A program made the position numbers and the translations under genes. From the NCBI RefSeq assembly GCF_041431135.1, contig NZ_CP107799.1:7812001-7876000 (forward strand): 64,000 nt of DNA, given 5' to 3'. Position 1 is the stretch's first letter, and the number at the start of each line of letters is the position of its first letter. This DNA comes from Streptomyces sp. NBC_00554. GTDB taxonomy: Bacteria; Actinomycetota; Actinomycetes; Streptomycetales; Streptomycetaceae. Positions 16,860 to 25,717 of this stretch are shown here, one piece after another. The notes beneath the pieces are model-generated. The model ran no database searches and had not been told where the DNA came from. It saw only the letters and a list, made by a program, of their open reading frames with translations.

Positions 16860-17540
16860 ATGACCTCTGTGCCCACGCCGATTCCGTCCCGCACGCAGTT
16901 CGTGCTGGAGGGGATCAAACACCGCATCCTCACCGGGCAGTTGACCCCGGGACAGGCTCTGGTCGAGACCGAGCTCGCCGCACAGTTCGGGGTGTCGAAG
17001 ACACCCGTGCGGGAGGCGCTCAAGACCCTGGCCGGTACCGGGCTCGTCGTGATGAACCAGTACAAGGGCGTCACGGTGCGCATGGTGGACGCGGACATGG
17101 CGCGCGAGGTGTACGACGTACGGCTGCTGTTGGAGCCGGAGGCGCTGCGGCGTGCCGTCCGTCGTGAAGCCTCGCTCGACGCGGCGCGCGACGCCCTGAC
17201 CCGCGCCGACGAAGCCGCCGACACCGCCGAACGCTCCCTGGCCAACCGGGAGTTCCACCGCGCCCTGTACGTGCCCTGCGGCAATCCGCTGCTCGGCCGG
17301 ATGCTCGACGAGGTGCGGGACCAGGCCGCGCTGGTCTCCGCCGTCGCCTGGGCCGCCAACCCCTCCTGGGAGCGCGAGGCCGCCGAGCACCGGGAGATCC
17401 TGCGGCTCGCCCTCGACGGCGACGCCGACGGCGCTGCCGCCGCGCTGCACGCGCACATCGAGTCGTTCGTGCAACGGGCCTTCCCCCAGGGCCAGGACGA
17501 GGCCTTCCCTCAGGGCCGGAAAGAGGACGGACAGGCATGA
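16860..17540 (+). CDS. GntR/FCD-family transcriptional regulator
   Basis: A 226-residue repressor with a winged helix at about 10-75 (HRILTGQLTPGQ, FGVSKTPVREALKTL) and a C-terminal FCD domain with the NREFHRALY metal segment. It is the first gene of a probable long operon and overlaps the next gene by ATGA. FCD regulators commonly respond to sugar acids, so a 2-keto-3-deoxy sugar acid or uronate intermediate is a sensible effector, by inference. Confidence 0.88.
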   Translation: MTSVPTPIPSRTQFVLEGIKHRILTGQLTPGQALVETELAAQFGVSKTPVREALKTLAGTGLVVMNQYKGVTVRMVDADMAREVYDVRLLLEPEALRRAVRREASLDAARDALTRADEAADTAERSLANREFHRALYVPCGNPLLGRMLDEVRDQAALVSAVAWAANPSWEREAAEHREILRLALDGDADGAAAALHAHIESFVQRAFPQGQDEAFPQGRKEDGQA

Positions 17541-18445
17541 CAGCGACGTACGAGACCCAGCGGGCGGCGCTCGCCGAGGTCGTGGCGATCCCCGTGACTC
17601 CGTTCGCGCAGGACGGGACGATCGACCGCGACACCCACCGGGCCCTGCTGCGTCGACTGCTCGAAGGAGGCGTCAAGACCCTTACGCCGAACGGCAATAC
17701 GGGTGAGTTCTATGCTCTGACACCCGAAGAGCGGCAGCTCGTCACGGAGTTGACCATCGAGGAGACGGGCGACCGGGCCGTCATCCTGGTCGGCGTCGGG
17801 CACGACGTGCCGACCGCCGTGGCCTCCGCGCGGCACGCACGCGAGCTCGGCGCCGAGATGGTGATGGTCCATCAGCCCGTGCATCCGTACGTGTCGGAGG
17901 ACGGCTGGGTCGACTACCACCGGGCGATCGCGGAGTCCGTGCCCGAGCTGGGAGTCGTTCCCTACATCCGCAATCCGCTGCTCCCCGGGGAACGACTGGC
18001 CGAACTCGCCGACGACTGCCCCAACGTCGTCGGTGTGAAGTACGCCGTGCCGGACGCCGCCCGCTTCGCCGCCTTCGCACGCGACGCGGGGCTCGAACGC
18101 TTCGTGTGGGTCGCGGGCCTCGCCGAGCCGTACGCGCCCTCGTACTTCTCGGCGGGCGCCACCGGCTTCACCTCGGGTCTGGTGAACGTCGCCCCGGCCG
18201 TTTCGCTGAACATGATCGAAGCGCTTCGATCCGGCGACTACCCGGCCGCCATGAAGGTCTGGGAGCAGATCCGCCGCTTCGAGGAACTGCGCGCGGCCAA
18301 CGCCTCCGCCAACAACGTGACCATCGTCAAGGAGGCCCTCGCCTCGCTCGGCCTGTGCCGCCGAGACGTCCGCGCACCGAGCAAGCCGCTGCCCGAGGAC
18401 GAGCGCGCGGAAGTCGCCGCCATAGCCGCGGGATGGTCCATATGA
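17537..18445 (+). CDS. DHDPS-family aldolase/dehydratase for a keto-deoxy sugar acid
   Basis: A 302-residue TIM-barrel enzyme with the Schiff-base lysine at K168 (VVGVKYAV) and the catalytic tyrosine at Y143 (VPYIRN). It is not DapA-like in its TPNGNTGEFYALTPEER loop, which resembles the sugar-acid branch. It overlaps the GntR gene and the IlvD/Edd dehydratase by ATGA on both sides. Together they can dehydrate a sugar acid and then cleave or dehydrate the 2-keto-3-deoxy product, for example from L-arabinonate, galactonate or rhamnonate. The precise substrate is unknown. Confidence 0.85.
   Translation: MTATYETQRAALAEVVAIPVTPFAQDGTIDRDTHRALLRRLLEGGVKTLTPNGNTGEFYALTPEERQLVTELTIEETGDRAVILVGVGHDVPTAVASARHARELGAEMVMVHQPVHPYVSEDGWVDYHRAIAESVPELGVVPYIRNPLLPGERLAELADDCPNVVGVKYAVPDAARFAAFARDAGLERFVWVAGLAEPYAPSYFSAGATGFTSGLVNVAPAVSLNMIEALRSGDYPAAMKVWEQIRRFEELRAANASANNVTIVKEALASLGLCRRDVRAPSKPLPEDERAEVAAIAAGWSI
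18215..18230. promoter_or_regulatory. 16-bp palindrome with AAGCGCTT core inside the aldolase gene
   Basis: Perfect palindrome ATCGAAGCGCTTCGAT within codons for IEALRS. The core equals that of the palindromes at 20214 and 25734 and is LacI-family-like. It may be a real intragenic operator or codon coincidence. Confidence 0.35.
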
Positions 18446-20163
18446 AGCGCCCCGAGGACCTCAGAAGCCACCAGTGGTACGGCACGGAAGGGCTCCGCTC
18501 CTTCAGCCACCGGGCCCGGACCCGCCAGCTCGGCTATCTGCCCGAGGAGCACCTGGGCAAGCCGGTCATCGCGATCCTCAACACCTGGTCCGACATCAAT
18601 CCCTGCCATGTGCACCTGCGGGACCGGGCGCAGGCAGTGAAGCGGGGGGTGTGGCAGGCCGGGGGCTTCCCGCTCGAGTTCCCGGTCTCCACGCTCAGCG
18701 AGACCTTCCAGAAGCCGACCCCGATGCTCTACCGCAACCTGCTCGCCATGGAGACCGAGGAACTGCTGCGGTCCTACCCGGTGGACGGGGCCGTGCTGAT
18801 GGGCGGCTGCGACAAGTCCACGCCCGCGCTCCTGATGGGCGCCGCCTCCGTCGACCTCCCGGCCGTCTTCGTGCCCGCCGGGCCCATGCTGCCGGGGCAC
18901 TGGCGGAACGAAGTCCTCGGCTCTGGCACCGACATGTGGAAGTACTGGGACGACAAGCGTGCCGGGCTCATCGGGGACTGCGAGATGACCGAGCTGGAGA
19001 GCGGGCTCGCCCGGTCGCCCGGGCACTGCATGACCATGGGTACGGCGTCCACGCTGACGGCCGCGGCCGAGGCGCTGGGGGTGACGGTGCCGGGCGCGTC
19101 CAGCATCCCCGCCGTCGACTCCGGGCACGACCGGATGGCCGCCGCCTCGGGGCTCAGGATCGTCGAACTCGTCCACAAGGACCGGAAGTTGTCCGAGCTC
19201 CTCACCGCGGAGGCCTTCGAGGACGCCGTGACGACCGTCCTCGGGCTCGGCGGTTCCACCAACGCGGTGATCCATCTGATCGCCATGGCCGGACGGGCCG
19301 GCGTCACGCTCACGCTCGACGACTTCGACCGGATCGCGCGGACCGTGCCGGTGCTCGCCAACGTCCGCCCCGGCGGCGGCCCTTACCTGATGGAGGACTT
19401 CCACTTCGCGGGCGGCCTGCCCGGGTTCCTGTCGCGGATCACCGATCTGCTGCACCTGGACCGGCCGACGGTGTCGTACGACAGCATGCGCGAGCAGCTC
19501 TCAACCGCCTCGGTCCACAACGACGATGTCATCCGGACCAGGGAGAACCCCGTCGCCGACGAGGGCGGAGTCGCCGTCCTGCGCGGCAACCTCTGCCCCG
19601 ACGGCGCGGTCATCAAGCACATCGCCGCCGAGCCGCACCTGCTCAAGCACACCGGCCCCGCCGTCGTCTTCGACGACTACAGGACCATGCAACGGACCAT
19701 CAACGAGCCCGACTTGGGCATCACGGCGGACACCGTGCTGGTGCTCCGCAACTCCGGCCCCAAGGGCGGTCCCGGTATGCCCGAGTACGGGATGCTGCCC
19801 ATCCCCGATCATCTGCTGAAGCAGGGGATCAGGGACATGGTGCGGATCTCCGACGCCCGGATGAGCGGCACGAGTTACGGCACCTGTGTGCTGCACGTGG
19901 CACCCGAGTCGTACGTCGGCGGGCCGCTCGCGCTGGTGCGCACCGGCGACACGATCACCCTCGACGTCGAGGGGAGGTCGCTCCGACTCAACGTGGACGA
20001 CGAGGAGTTGGCGCGGCGCCGGGCGGAGTGGACACCGCCGCCCGAGCGGTACGAGCGCGGCTACGGAGCGCTCTACAGCGAACAGATCACCCAGGCGGAC
20101 ACCGGCTGCGACTTCGCGTTTCTGGCCCGGCCGGGCAAGGTGCAGGACCCGTACGCGGGCTGA
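18442..20163 (+). CDS. IlvD/Edd-family sugar-acid dehydratase
   Basis: A 573-residue iron-sulfur dehydratase. Cluster cysteines are C55 (INPCHVH), C123 (GGCDKST) and C196 (GHCMTMG). The K125 region and the C-terminal SGTSYGTCVLHVAPE are typical of the family. Length and motifs fit L-arabinonate/galactonate-type dehydratases better than the amino-acid enzyme IlvD. It makes the 2-keto-3-deoxy acid used by the preceding aldolase. The ATG at 18442 overlaps the upstream stop (ATGA); a longer frame upstream is an artefact of the overlap. Confidence 0.88.
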   Translation: MKRPEDLRSHQWYGTEGLRSFSHRARTRQLGYLPEEHLGKPVIAILNTWSDINPCHVHLRDRAQAVKRGVWQAGGFPLEFPVSTLSETFQKPTPMLYRNLLAMETEELLRSYPVDGAVLMGGCDKSTPALLMGAASVDLPAVFVPAGPMLPGHWRNEVLGSGTDMWKYWDDKRAGLIGDCEMTELESGLARSPGHCMTMGTASTLTAAAEALGVTVPGASSIPAVDSGHDRMAAASGLRIVELVHKDRKLSELLTAEAFEDAVTTVLGLGGSTNAVIHLIAMAGRAGVTLTLDDFDRIARTVPVLANVRPGGGPYLMEDFHFAGGLPGFLSRITDLLHLDRPTVSYDSMREQLSTASVHNDDVIRTRENPVADEGGVAVLRGNLCPDGAVIKHIAAEPHLLKHTGPAVVFDDYRTMQRTINEPDLGITADTVLVLRNSGPKGGPGMPEYGMLPIPDHLLKQGIRDMVRISDARMSGTSYGTCVLHVAPESYVGGPLALVRTGDTITLDVEGRSLRLNVDDEELARRRAEWTPPPERYERGYGALYSEQITQADTGCDFAFLARPGKVQDPYAG

Positions 20164-20213
20164 GGGGACGCCCAACCCCATCCCTCTTGTCCGAGATGTC
20201 GAACGACGTACGC

Positions 20214-20223
20214 GAAGCGCTTC
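20214..20223. promoter_or_regulatory. LacI-type palindrome upstream of the permease genes
   Basis: GAAGCGCTTC, a perfect 10-bp palindrome in the 100-bp gap between the dehydratase and the first permease. It resembles operators of LacI-family sugar repressors and suggests a second, internal control point in the operon. Confidence 0.45.
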
Positions 20224-20263
20224 ACCGCGATGACGCTTCCATGCACAGGAACGGAGAACAGTC

Positions 20264-21202
20264 ATGGCCCAAGCCGCAGCCGTGGCGAAACAGCCCGCGG
20301 TGCCACCCCGGCGGCGCCGTGGCTCAGCGACGCCCCGCAGGCTCCCGTATCTGCTGATCGCCCCGGCGGGCCTGCTGATGCTGGGCTTCATCGCCTACCC
20401 GGTCATCAGCGTCTTCTACTACAGCCTGCAGAACTACAACCCCACCAAGCCTTGGCGCAACGGCTACGCGGGCTTCGACAACTTCGTGCACGCCTTCACC
20501 GACGACCCGCAGTTCTGGGACACGCTGACCTTCAGCGCCAAGTGGGTCTTCGTCGAGGTCGGACTGCAACTCCTCTTCGGCCTCGCCCTCGCGCTGATCG
20601 TCAACCAGACCTTCGTCGGGCGGGCGATCGGCCGCGCGCTGGTGTTCTCGCCCTGGGCCGTCTCCGGTGTGCTGACCTCCGCGATTTGGGTGCTGCTCTA
20701 CAACTCCCAGACGGGCATCACCCGTTACCTCGCCGACGCGGGCATCGGTACGTACGGCACCAGCCTGCTGTCGGACACCTCGACCGTCTTCTCGGCCGCG
20801 GTCGTCGCCGACCTGTGGCGCGGAGTCCCCTTCTTCGCGATCCTGATCCTCGCCGATCTCCAGTCCGTCTCCAAGGACCTGTACGAGGCCGCGGAGGTCG
20901 ACGGCGCGAGCCGCTTCCGGCAGTTCCTGCACATCACACTGCCGCACCTGAAGGACGCCATCGTCCTGTCCACGCTGCTGCGCGCGGTGTGGGAGTTCAA
21001 CAACGTCGACCTGCTCTACACCCTGACGGGCGGCGGGCCGGCCGGCGAGACGACCACTCTTCCCCTCTACATCGCCAACACCAGCGTCGACGCCCACAAC
21101 TTCGGCTACGCGTCCGCCCTGACCACCGTCGCGTTCGTGATCCTGCTGTTCTGCTCGATCGTCTACCTGCGGCTGAGCAAGTTCGGAGGCGGAGACAAGT
21201 GA
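20264..21202 (+). CDS. Sugar ABC transporter permease (MalF type)
   Basis: A 312-residue membrane protein with about six helices and an EAA loop (EAAEVDGASRFRQFLHITLP). The N-terminus is basic and cytoplasmic. It has a proper ribosome site (GGAG) and lies 100 bp after the dehydratase gene; its stop overlaps the next permease start (GTGA). With the lipoprotein at 27766-29118 it probably imports pectin- or arabinan-derived oligosaccharides. Confidence 0.9.
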   Translation: MAQAAAVAKQPAVPPRRRRGSATPRRLPYLLIAPAGLLMLGFIAYPVISVFYYSLQNYNPTKPWRNGYAGFDNFVHAFTDDPQFWDTLTFSAKWVFVEVGLQLLFGLALALIVNQTFVGRAIGRALVFSPWAVSGVLTSAIWVLLYNSQTGITRYLADAGIGTYGTSLLSDTSTVFSAAVVADLWRGVPFFAILILADLQSVSKDLYEAAEVDGASRFRQFLHITLPHLKDAIVLSTLLRAVWEFNNVDLLYTLTGGGPAGETTTLPLYIANTSVDAHNFGYASALTTVAFVILLFCSIVYLRLSKFGGGDK

Positions 21203-22095
21203 TCACCAAGGAGGCCGTCGAGGTCACGCCCACTCCCGCACCCGCGCCCGCCGAGCCGCAGCGCCCACGGAAGAGGCGCCGCGCCTGGGACGAGGTCCCG
21301 CGCTGGCAGATCTACGTTCCGCTCGGCATCTACCTGCTCTTCACCCTCATCCCCTTCTACTGGATCCTCCTCTTCGCGCTCCGCCCGGCCGGCTCCACCT
21401 CGCTCGTGCCCTGGCCCATGACCTTCGAGCACTTCGACAAGGTCTGGACCGAGCGCAGCTTCGGGACCTACTTCCAGAACAGCATCCTCGTCGGCGTCGC
21501 CACGCTCGTGATGACCACGGTCGTCGCGCTCGCCGGCGGATACGCCCTCGCCCGCTTCGACTTCAGGATCAAGCGCGCCTTCATGCTCGCGCTGCTCTGC
21601 TCCCAGTTCGTGCCGGGCGCGCTGCTCCTCGTCCCCCTCTTCCAGATCTTCGCCAAGCTCCAGATGCTCAACTCGCTCGGCAGCGTCATCATCGCCGAGA
21701 CGGTCTTCCAGCTGCCCCTGTCGATGATCCTCATCAGCGGGTTCATCAGGAACGTGCCGTACTCCCTGGAGGAGGCCGCCTGGGTCGACGGCTGCAACCG
21801 ATTCACCGCCTTCCGGGTCGTCGTACTGCCGTTGCTGCGGCCCGGGTTGATCGCGGTCGGCTCCTTCGCCTTCGTGCACTCCTGGAACCACTTCCTGTTC
21901 GCCCTGATGTTCCTCAGCAACCAGGACAAGCAGACCCTCCCCGTCGGCCTCAACACCCTGATGAGCTCCGACAGCGTCGACCTGGGCGCGCTCGCGGCGG
22001 GCGGCATCATCGCCGCCGTGCCGGTCGTCATCGTCTTCGCGTTCATCCAGAAGTGGCTGATCACCGGCTTCAGTGCGGGGGCGGTGAAGGGATGA
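21199..22095 (+). CDS. Sugar ABC transporter permease (MalG type)
   Basis: A 298-residue membrane protein, GTG start overlapping the previous stop. It has about six helices and an EAA loop (EEAAWVDGCNRFTAFRVVVLP). A Pro/Ala/Arg-rich cytoplasmic tail of about 30 residues precedes the first helix. It overlaps the oxidoreductase gene by ATGA. No ATPase gene accompanies the pair. Confidence 0.9.
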   Translation: MITKEAVEVTPTPAPAPAEPQRPRKRRRAWDEVPRWQIYVPLGIYLLFTLIPFYWILLFALRPAGSTSLVPWPMTFEHFDKVWTERSFGTYFQNSILVGVATLVMTTVVALAGGYALARFDFRIKRAFMLALLCSQFVPGALLLVPLFQIFAKLQMLNSLGSVIIAETVFQLPLSMILISGFIRNVPYSLEEAAWVDGCNRFTAFRVVVLPLLRPGLIAVGSFAFVHSWNHFLFALMFLSNQDKQTLPVGLNTLMSSDSVDLGALAAGGIIAAVPVVIVFAFIQKWLITGFSAGAVKG

Positions 22096-23252
22096 GCACG
22101 CTCGGGAACACACTTCCGCTGCCGGTCGTCCTCGCCGGTGCCCGCGGGCACGGCCGCTGGCACCTGGAGAACATCCGCCGGCTCCAGGACAAGGGGCTCG
22201 TACGACTGGCGGGCATCTGCGAGCTGACACCGCTGACCGAGGAGGAGCTCGACTGGGACCAACTCCCCGAGCAGTCCGCCGACTTCGGGGCACTCCTCGA
22301 CTCCACCGGCGCCGCGATCGCCGTGATCTGCACGCCCATCCCCACCCACACCGGCCTGGCGCTGACCGCCGCCGCGAAGGGCGTACACCTGCTCCTGGAG
22401 AAGCCGCCCGCGCCCTCGTACTCCGAGTTCCGCAGGATGGCCGACGGGGTCGCCGCCGCCGGAGTCGTCTGCCAGATCGGCTTCCAGTCGCTCGGCTCGC
22501 ACGCCGTGCCCGCGATCCGGAAGCTGATCGCCGAGGGCGCGCTCGGCCCGGTCGTCGGGATCGGCGCGGCCGGGGCCTGGGCGCGCGACGAGGCGTACTA
22601 CCGGCGGGCGCCATGGGCGGGCAGGCGGCGCATGAACGGCGCCGATGTGATCGACGGAGTGCTGACGAACCCGCTCGCACACGCCGTCGCCACCGCGCTG
22701 GCCCTTGACGGTTCCACCCGCGCCGAGGACGTCGAGCGGATCGAGACCGAGCTGCTGCGGGCCAACGACATCGAGTCCGACGACACCTCGTGCGTGCGCA
22801 TCACCACCGCGAAGGGCCGTATCACCGTCGCCGCCACACTCTGCGCCGAACAGCCCGACGAACCGTACGTCCTGGTGCACGGCGGCAGCGGGCGGATCAC
22901 CTTCTGGTACAAGCAGGACCGCGTGCTGGTGCAGCGGTCCGGGCGCGGCCCCGAGGAGCTCGAGTACGACAGGACGGACCTCCTCGAGAACCTCGTCGAG
23001 CACCTGACGGACGGGGCCGAGCTGCTGGTCACCCCCGATTCGACGGGTGCGTTCATGAAGGTCGTCGAGGCGATCCGGCAGGCACCCGACCCGGTCGAAC
23101 TGCCCGCGGACGCCTGGGAGCTGCTCCCCGGGGAGAACCGCCGGGTCGTCCACGGCATCGACGGACTCGTGGCCGCCGCTGCCGACACCCTCGCCCTCTA
23201 CTCCGAGCTGGGCGCCTTCTGGGCGCTCCCGAACGAGGTGAGCACGCGATGA
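22092..23252 (+). CDS. Gfo/Idh/MocA-family oxidoreductase
   Basis: A 386-residue NAD(P)-dependent sugar oxidoreductase. The Rossmann start is LAGARGHGRWHLENI and the conserved catalytic EKP motif is in LLLEKPPAPS (about 98). The C-terminal domain carries NPLAHAVATALAL, with a histidine in the usual active-site place. It probably acts on a sugar or glycoside freed from imported oligosaccharide. It is coupled to its neighbours by ATGA on both sides. Confidence 0.85.
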   Translation: MSTLGNTLPLPVVLAGARGHGRWHLENIRRLQDKGLVRLAGICELTPLTEEELDWDQLPEQSADFGALLDSTGAAIAVICTPIPTHTGLALTAAAKGVHLLLEKPPAPSYSEFRRMADGVAAAGVVCQIGFQSLGSHAVPAIRKLIAEGALGPVVGIGAAGAWARDEAYYRRAPWAGRRRMNGADVIDGVLTNPLAHAVATALALDGSTRAEDVERIETELLRANDIESDDTSCVRITTAKGRITVAATLCAEQPDEPYVLVHGGSGRITFWYKQDRVLVQRSGRGPEELEYDRTDLLENLVEHLTDGAELLVTPDSTGAFMKVVEAIRQAPDPVELPADAWELLPGENRRVVHGIDGLVAAAADTLALYSELGAFWALPNEVSTR

Positions 23253-24109
23253 ACTCCATGAGTTCCATGAACAACGACTCGCTGGTCCTGCGGATCGGGG
23301 ACCGCCCGGTAGGCCGGTACATCACCCGGCCCGAGCTGTCGCCCCGCCTCTCGCCGCGCCCGTATCTGCACCCCGTCACCACCCTGGCCGGCACGGCTGC
23401 CACCGAACTCAGCCCCGCCGACCACGCACACCACCTCGGCGTCGGTGTCGCCGTTCCCGACGTCGAGGGGCACAACTTCTGGGGCGGGCGCACCTATGTA
23501 CGCGACCAGGGGCCGACCGAACTGGACAACCACGGCGCCCAGCGGCACCTGAGCTTCCAACTGCGCGACCCCGACGGCTTCGTGGAGGAGCTCCGCTGGG
23601 TGGCCGCGGGCGGCGAGCTGCTGCGCGAACGGCGTACGGTCTCCGCCACCGAACTCACCGACACCGCCTGGGCGTTGGACTTCACCTTCTCGCTGACCAA
23701 TACGACCCCGGACTCGCTGTCCCTCGGTAGTCCCGCCACCAACGGGCGGCCCGGCGCGGCCTACGGCGGCTTCTTCTGGCGGGCCCGCAAGGAGGCCGAG
23801 GCACCGGTCGTCTTCACCGCCGGTACCGAGGGCGAGGACGCGGTGCACGGCAGCCGCGCCGACTGGGTCGGTCTCGCGGGTGCCGGCTGGACCCTCGTCT
23901 TCGCCGGGGCCACCGAAGCGACCCGCCGCGACCCGTGGTTCGTGCGCACGACCGAGTACCCGGGCGTCGGCTCCTCCCTCGCCCATGACGAACGGCTGCC
24001 GGTCGCGGCCGGGGAGACGGTCGTACGGCGGATCGTCACCGTCGTCGCCGACGGCCGCCTCGAACGGGGCGAGGCCGCGGCACTCGTACGGAAGGCGGTG
24101 AGCCCCTGA
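23249..24109 (+). CDS. PmoA-family (DUF6807) protein
   Basis: A 286-residue protein of the PmoA family found in many carbohydrate loci of Actinobacteria, often next to Gfo/Idh oxidoreductases. It has an RPYLHPV segment, ADHAHHLGVGVAVPDVEGHNFWGGRTY with a His pair, and GGFFWRARK. It has no signal peptide. The function is unknown; the His-rich core suggests a sugar-binding or metal site. The pairing with the oxidoreductase is consistent with a joint reaction. Confidence 0.75.
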   Translation: MNSMSSMNNDSLVLRIGDRPVGRYITRPELSPRLSPRPYLHPVTTLAGTAATELSPADHAHHLGVGVAVPDVEGHNFWGGRTYVRDQGPTELDNHGAQRHLSFQLRDPDGFVEELRWVAAGGELLRERRTVSATELTDTAWALDFTFSLTNTTPDSLSLGSPATNGRPGAAYGGFFWRARKEAEAPVVFTAGTEGEDAVHGSRADWVGLAGAGWTLVFAGATEATRRDPWFVRTTEYPGVGSSLAHDERLPVAAGETVVRRIVTVVADGRLERGEAAALVRKAVSP

Positions 24110-25677
24110 TGGCCCTGCCCTCCTCCGACCTCGGCGACGGCACCTACCGCAACCCCGTCCTCGACGCCGACTGGTCCGACCCCGATCTCCTCCGCGTCGG
24201 CGACGACTACTACCTCACCGCCTCCAGCTTCGGCCGCGTCCCGGGCCTGCCGCTGCTGCACTCGCGCGACCTGGTTAACTGGACGCTCGTCGGACACGCC
24301 CTCCAACTCCTCGAACCCGCCAAGGAGTTCAGGAGGCCGAGGCACGACTGCGGAGTGTGGGCGCCGTCCCTGCGACACCACGACGACCGCTTCTGGATCT
24401 TCTGGGGCGACCCGGACCAGGGCATTTTCCAGGTCAACGCCCCCGAGATCAGGGGACCTTGGACCCGCCCGCACCTCGTCAAACAGGGCAAGGGACTCAT
24501 CGACGCCTGTCCGCTGTGGGACGAGGAGAGCGGCGAGGCGTATCTCGTGCACGCCTGGGCCAAGTCCCGCTCCGGGGTCAAGAACCGGCTCACCGGCCAC
24601 CGGATGCGGCCCGACGGCACCGGACTGCTCGACGAAGGCAAGGTCATCGTCGACGCCGACCGGCTGCCCGGCTGGTTCACCCTCGAAGGGCCCAAGCTCT
24701 ACCGCCACGACGGCTGGTTCTGGATCTTCGCCCCCGCCGGGGGAGTGGAGACCGGCTGGCAGGGCGCCTTCCGCTCACGCGACTTCTTCGGCCCCTACGA
24801 GGAGCGGGTCGTCCTGGAACAGGGCGGTACCGAGGTCAACGGCCCGCACCAGGGCGCCTGGGTGCGCACGCAGCACGGCGAGGACTGGTTCGCGCACTTC
24901 CAGCAGCGCGGCCCGTACGGGAGAGTCGTCCACCTCCAGCCGATGCGCTGGGGCCATGGGGGCACCTCCCGGTCGAGCGAAGCCGAGACCGGGGGAGGCT
25001 GGCCGGTACTCGGCGACGAGGGCGCCCCTGTCGCCGTACACAAGAAGCCCGATCTGCCGCCCCAGCCGCCGTCCGCGCCCGCCACCGACGACGACTTCCC
25101 CGGCGGCCGGTTCGGACGCCAGTGGCAGTGGACCGCCAATCCGCAGGACGGCTGGGCCACCCAGCACTCCGCCGACGGACTGCGGCTGACCTGCGTACGG
25201 ACGGTTGACGCGCACGATCTGCGCAAGTTACCGAACGTCCTCACCCAGCGGCTGCCCGGGATCGCCGCCACCGTCGAGGTCGAACTGTCGCTCAGCAGCG
25301 AGGACTTGGGAGCCAGGGCCGGGCTCGCCGTCCTCGGGGACGCGTTCAGCTGGATCGGGCTCCAGCGGGGCGAAGGCGGGTCGGTGCAGCTGGTGCACCG
25401 GTTCGCCGAGTCGGTCGCGGACCGGGAACGCGAGGGCGCGCATCCGGTGGAGGCGCCCGGGGGACGGGCACGGCTCTGGATCGAGATCGGCGCGGGAGCG
25501 CGCTGCCGTTTCTTCTACGACGTCGGCGGCGGCCGGCAGCCCTCGGGCCAGGTCTTCGCCGCCACCCCCTGGCGCTGGGTCGGCGCCCTGCTCGGACTCT
25601 TCGCGCTCGCGCCCGTCGGCGGGGGACACGCCGGCGCGGCCTCGTTCACGCAGTTCCGCATCACCGCGACCCCCTGA
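24109..25677 (+). CDS. GH43-family glycosidase, intracellular
   Basis: A 522-residue beta-xylosidase/alpha-L-arabinofuranosidase-type enzyme. A five-bladed propeller spans about 12-310, with RNPVLDADWSDPD giving the base Asp (about D24) and FTLEGPKLYR holding the acid Glu. A C-terminal beta-sandwich spans about 330-520. It has no signal peptide, so it cuts imported short oligosaccharides. Its ATG overlaps the previous stop as TGATG. It is likely specific for arabinan or xylo-type side chains; the bond is not readable. Confidence 0.87.
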   Translation: MALPSSDLGDGTYRNPVLDADWSDPDLLRVGDDYYLTASSFGRVPGLPLLHSRDLVNWTLVGHALQLLEPAKEFRRPRHDCGVWAPSLRHHDDRFWIFWGDPDQGIFQVNAPEIRGPWTRPHLVKQGKGLIDACPLWDEESGEAYLVHAWAKSRSGVKNRLTGHRMRPDGTGLLDEGKVIVDADRLPGWFTLEGPKLYRHDGWFWIFAPAGGVETGWQGAFRSRDFFGPYEERVVLEQGGTEVNGPHQGAWVRTQHGEDWFAHFQQRGPYGRVVHLQPMRWGHGGTSRSSEAETGGGWPVLGDEGAPVAVHKKPDLPPQPPSAPATDDDFPGGRFGRQWQWTANPQDGWATQHSADGLRLTCVRTVDAHDLRKLPNVLTQRLPGIAATVEVELSLSSEDLGARAGLAVLGDAFSWIGLQRGEGGSVQLVHRFAESVADREREGAHPVEAPGGRARLWIEIGAGARCRFFYDVGGGRQPSGQVFAATPWRWVGALLGLFALAPVGGGHAGAASFTQFRITATP

Positions 25678-25717
25678 GGGTCACTTCCTGCCATCCGTAC
25701 GCCTGTTGGGAGCCGCA

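Noticed and set aside
17537..18445. Dihydrodipicolinate synthase (DapA)
   Set aside because: The operon partner is a sugar-acid dehydratase and the active-site loops follow the sugar-acid branch, so a lysine-pathway role is unlikely.
18442..20163. Galactarate dehydratase filling the uronate pathway gap
   Set aside because: Known galactarate dehydratases are GarD/UxaA-type or enolase-type, not IlvD/Edd; the role cannot be claimed from sequence.
20230..21198. Upstream extension of the second permease frame across the first permease gene
   Set aside because: The first permease occupies this stretch in another frame, and the GTG at 21199 with a GTGA overlap is a normal start.
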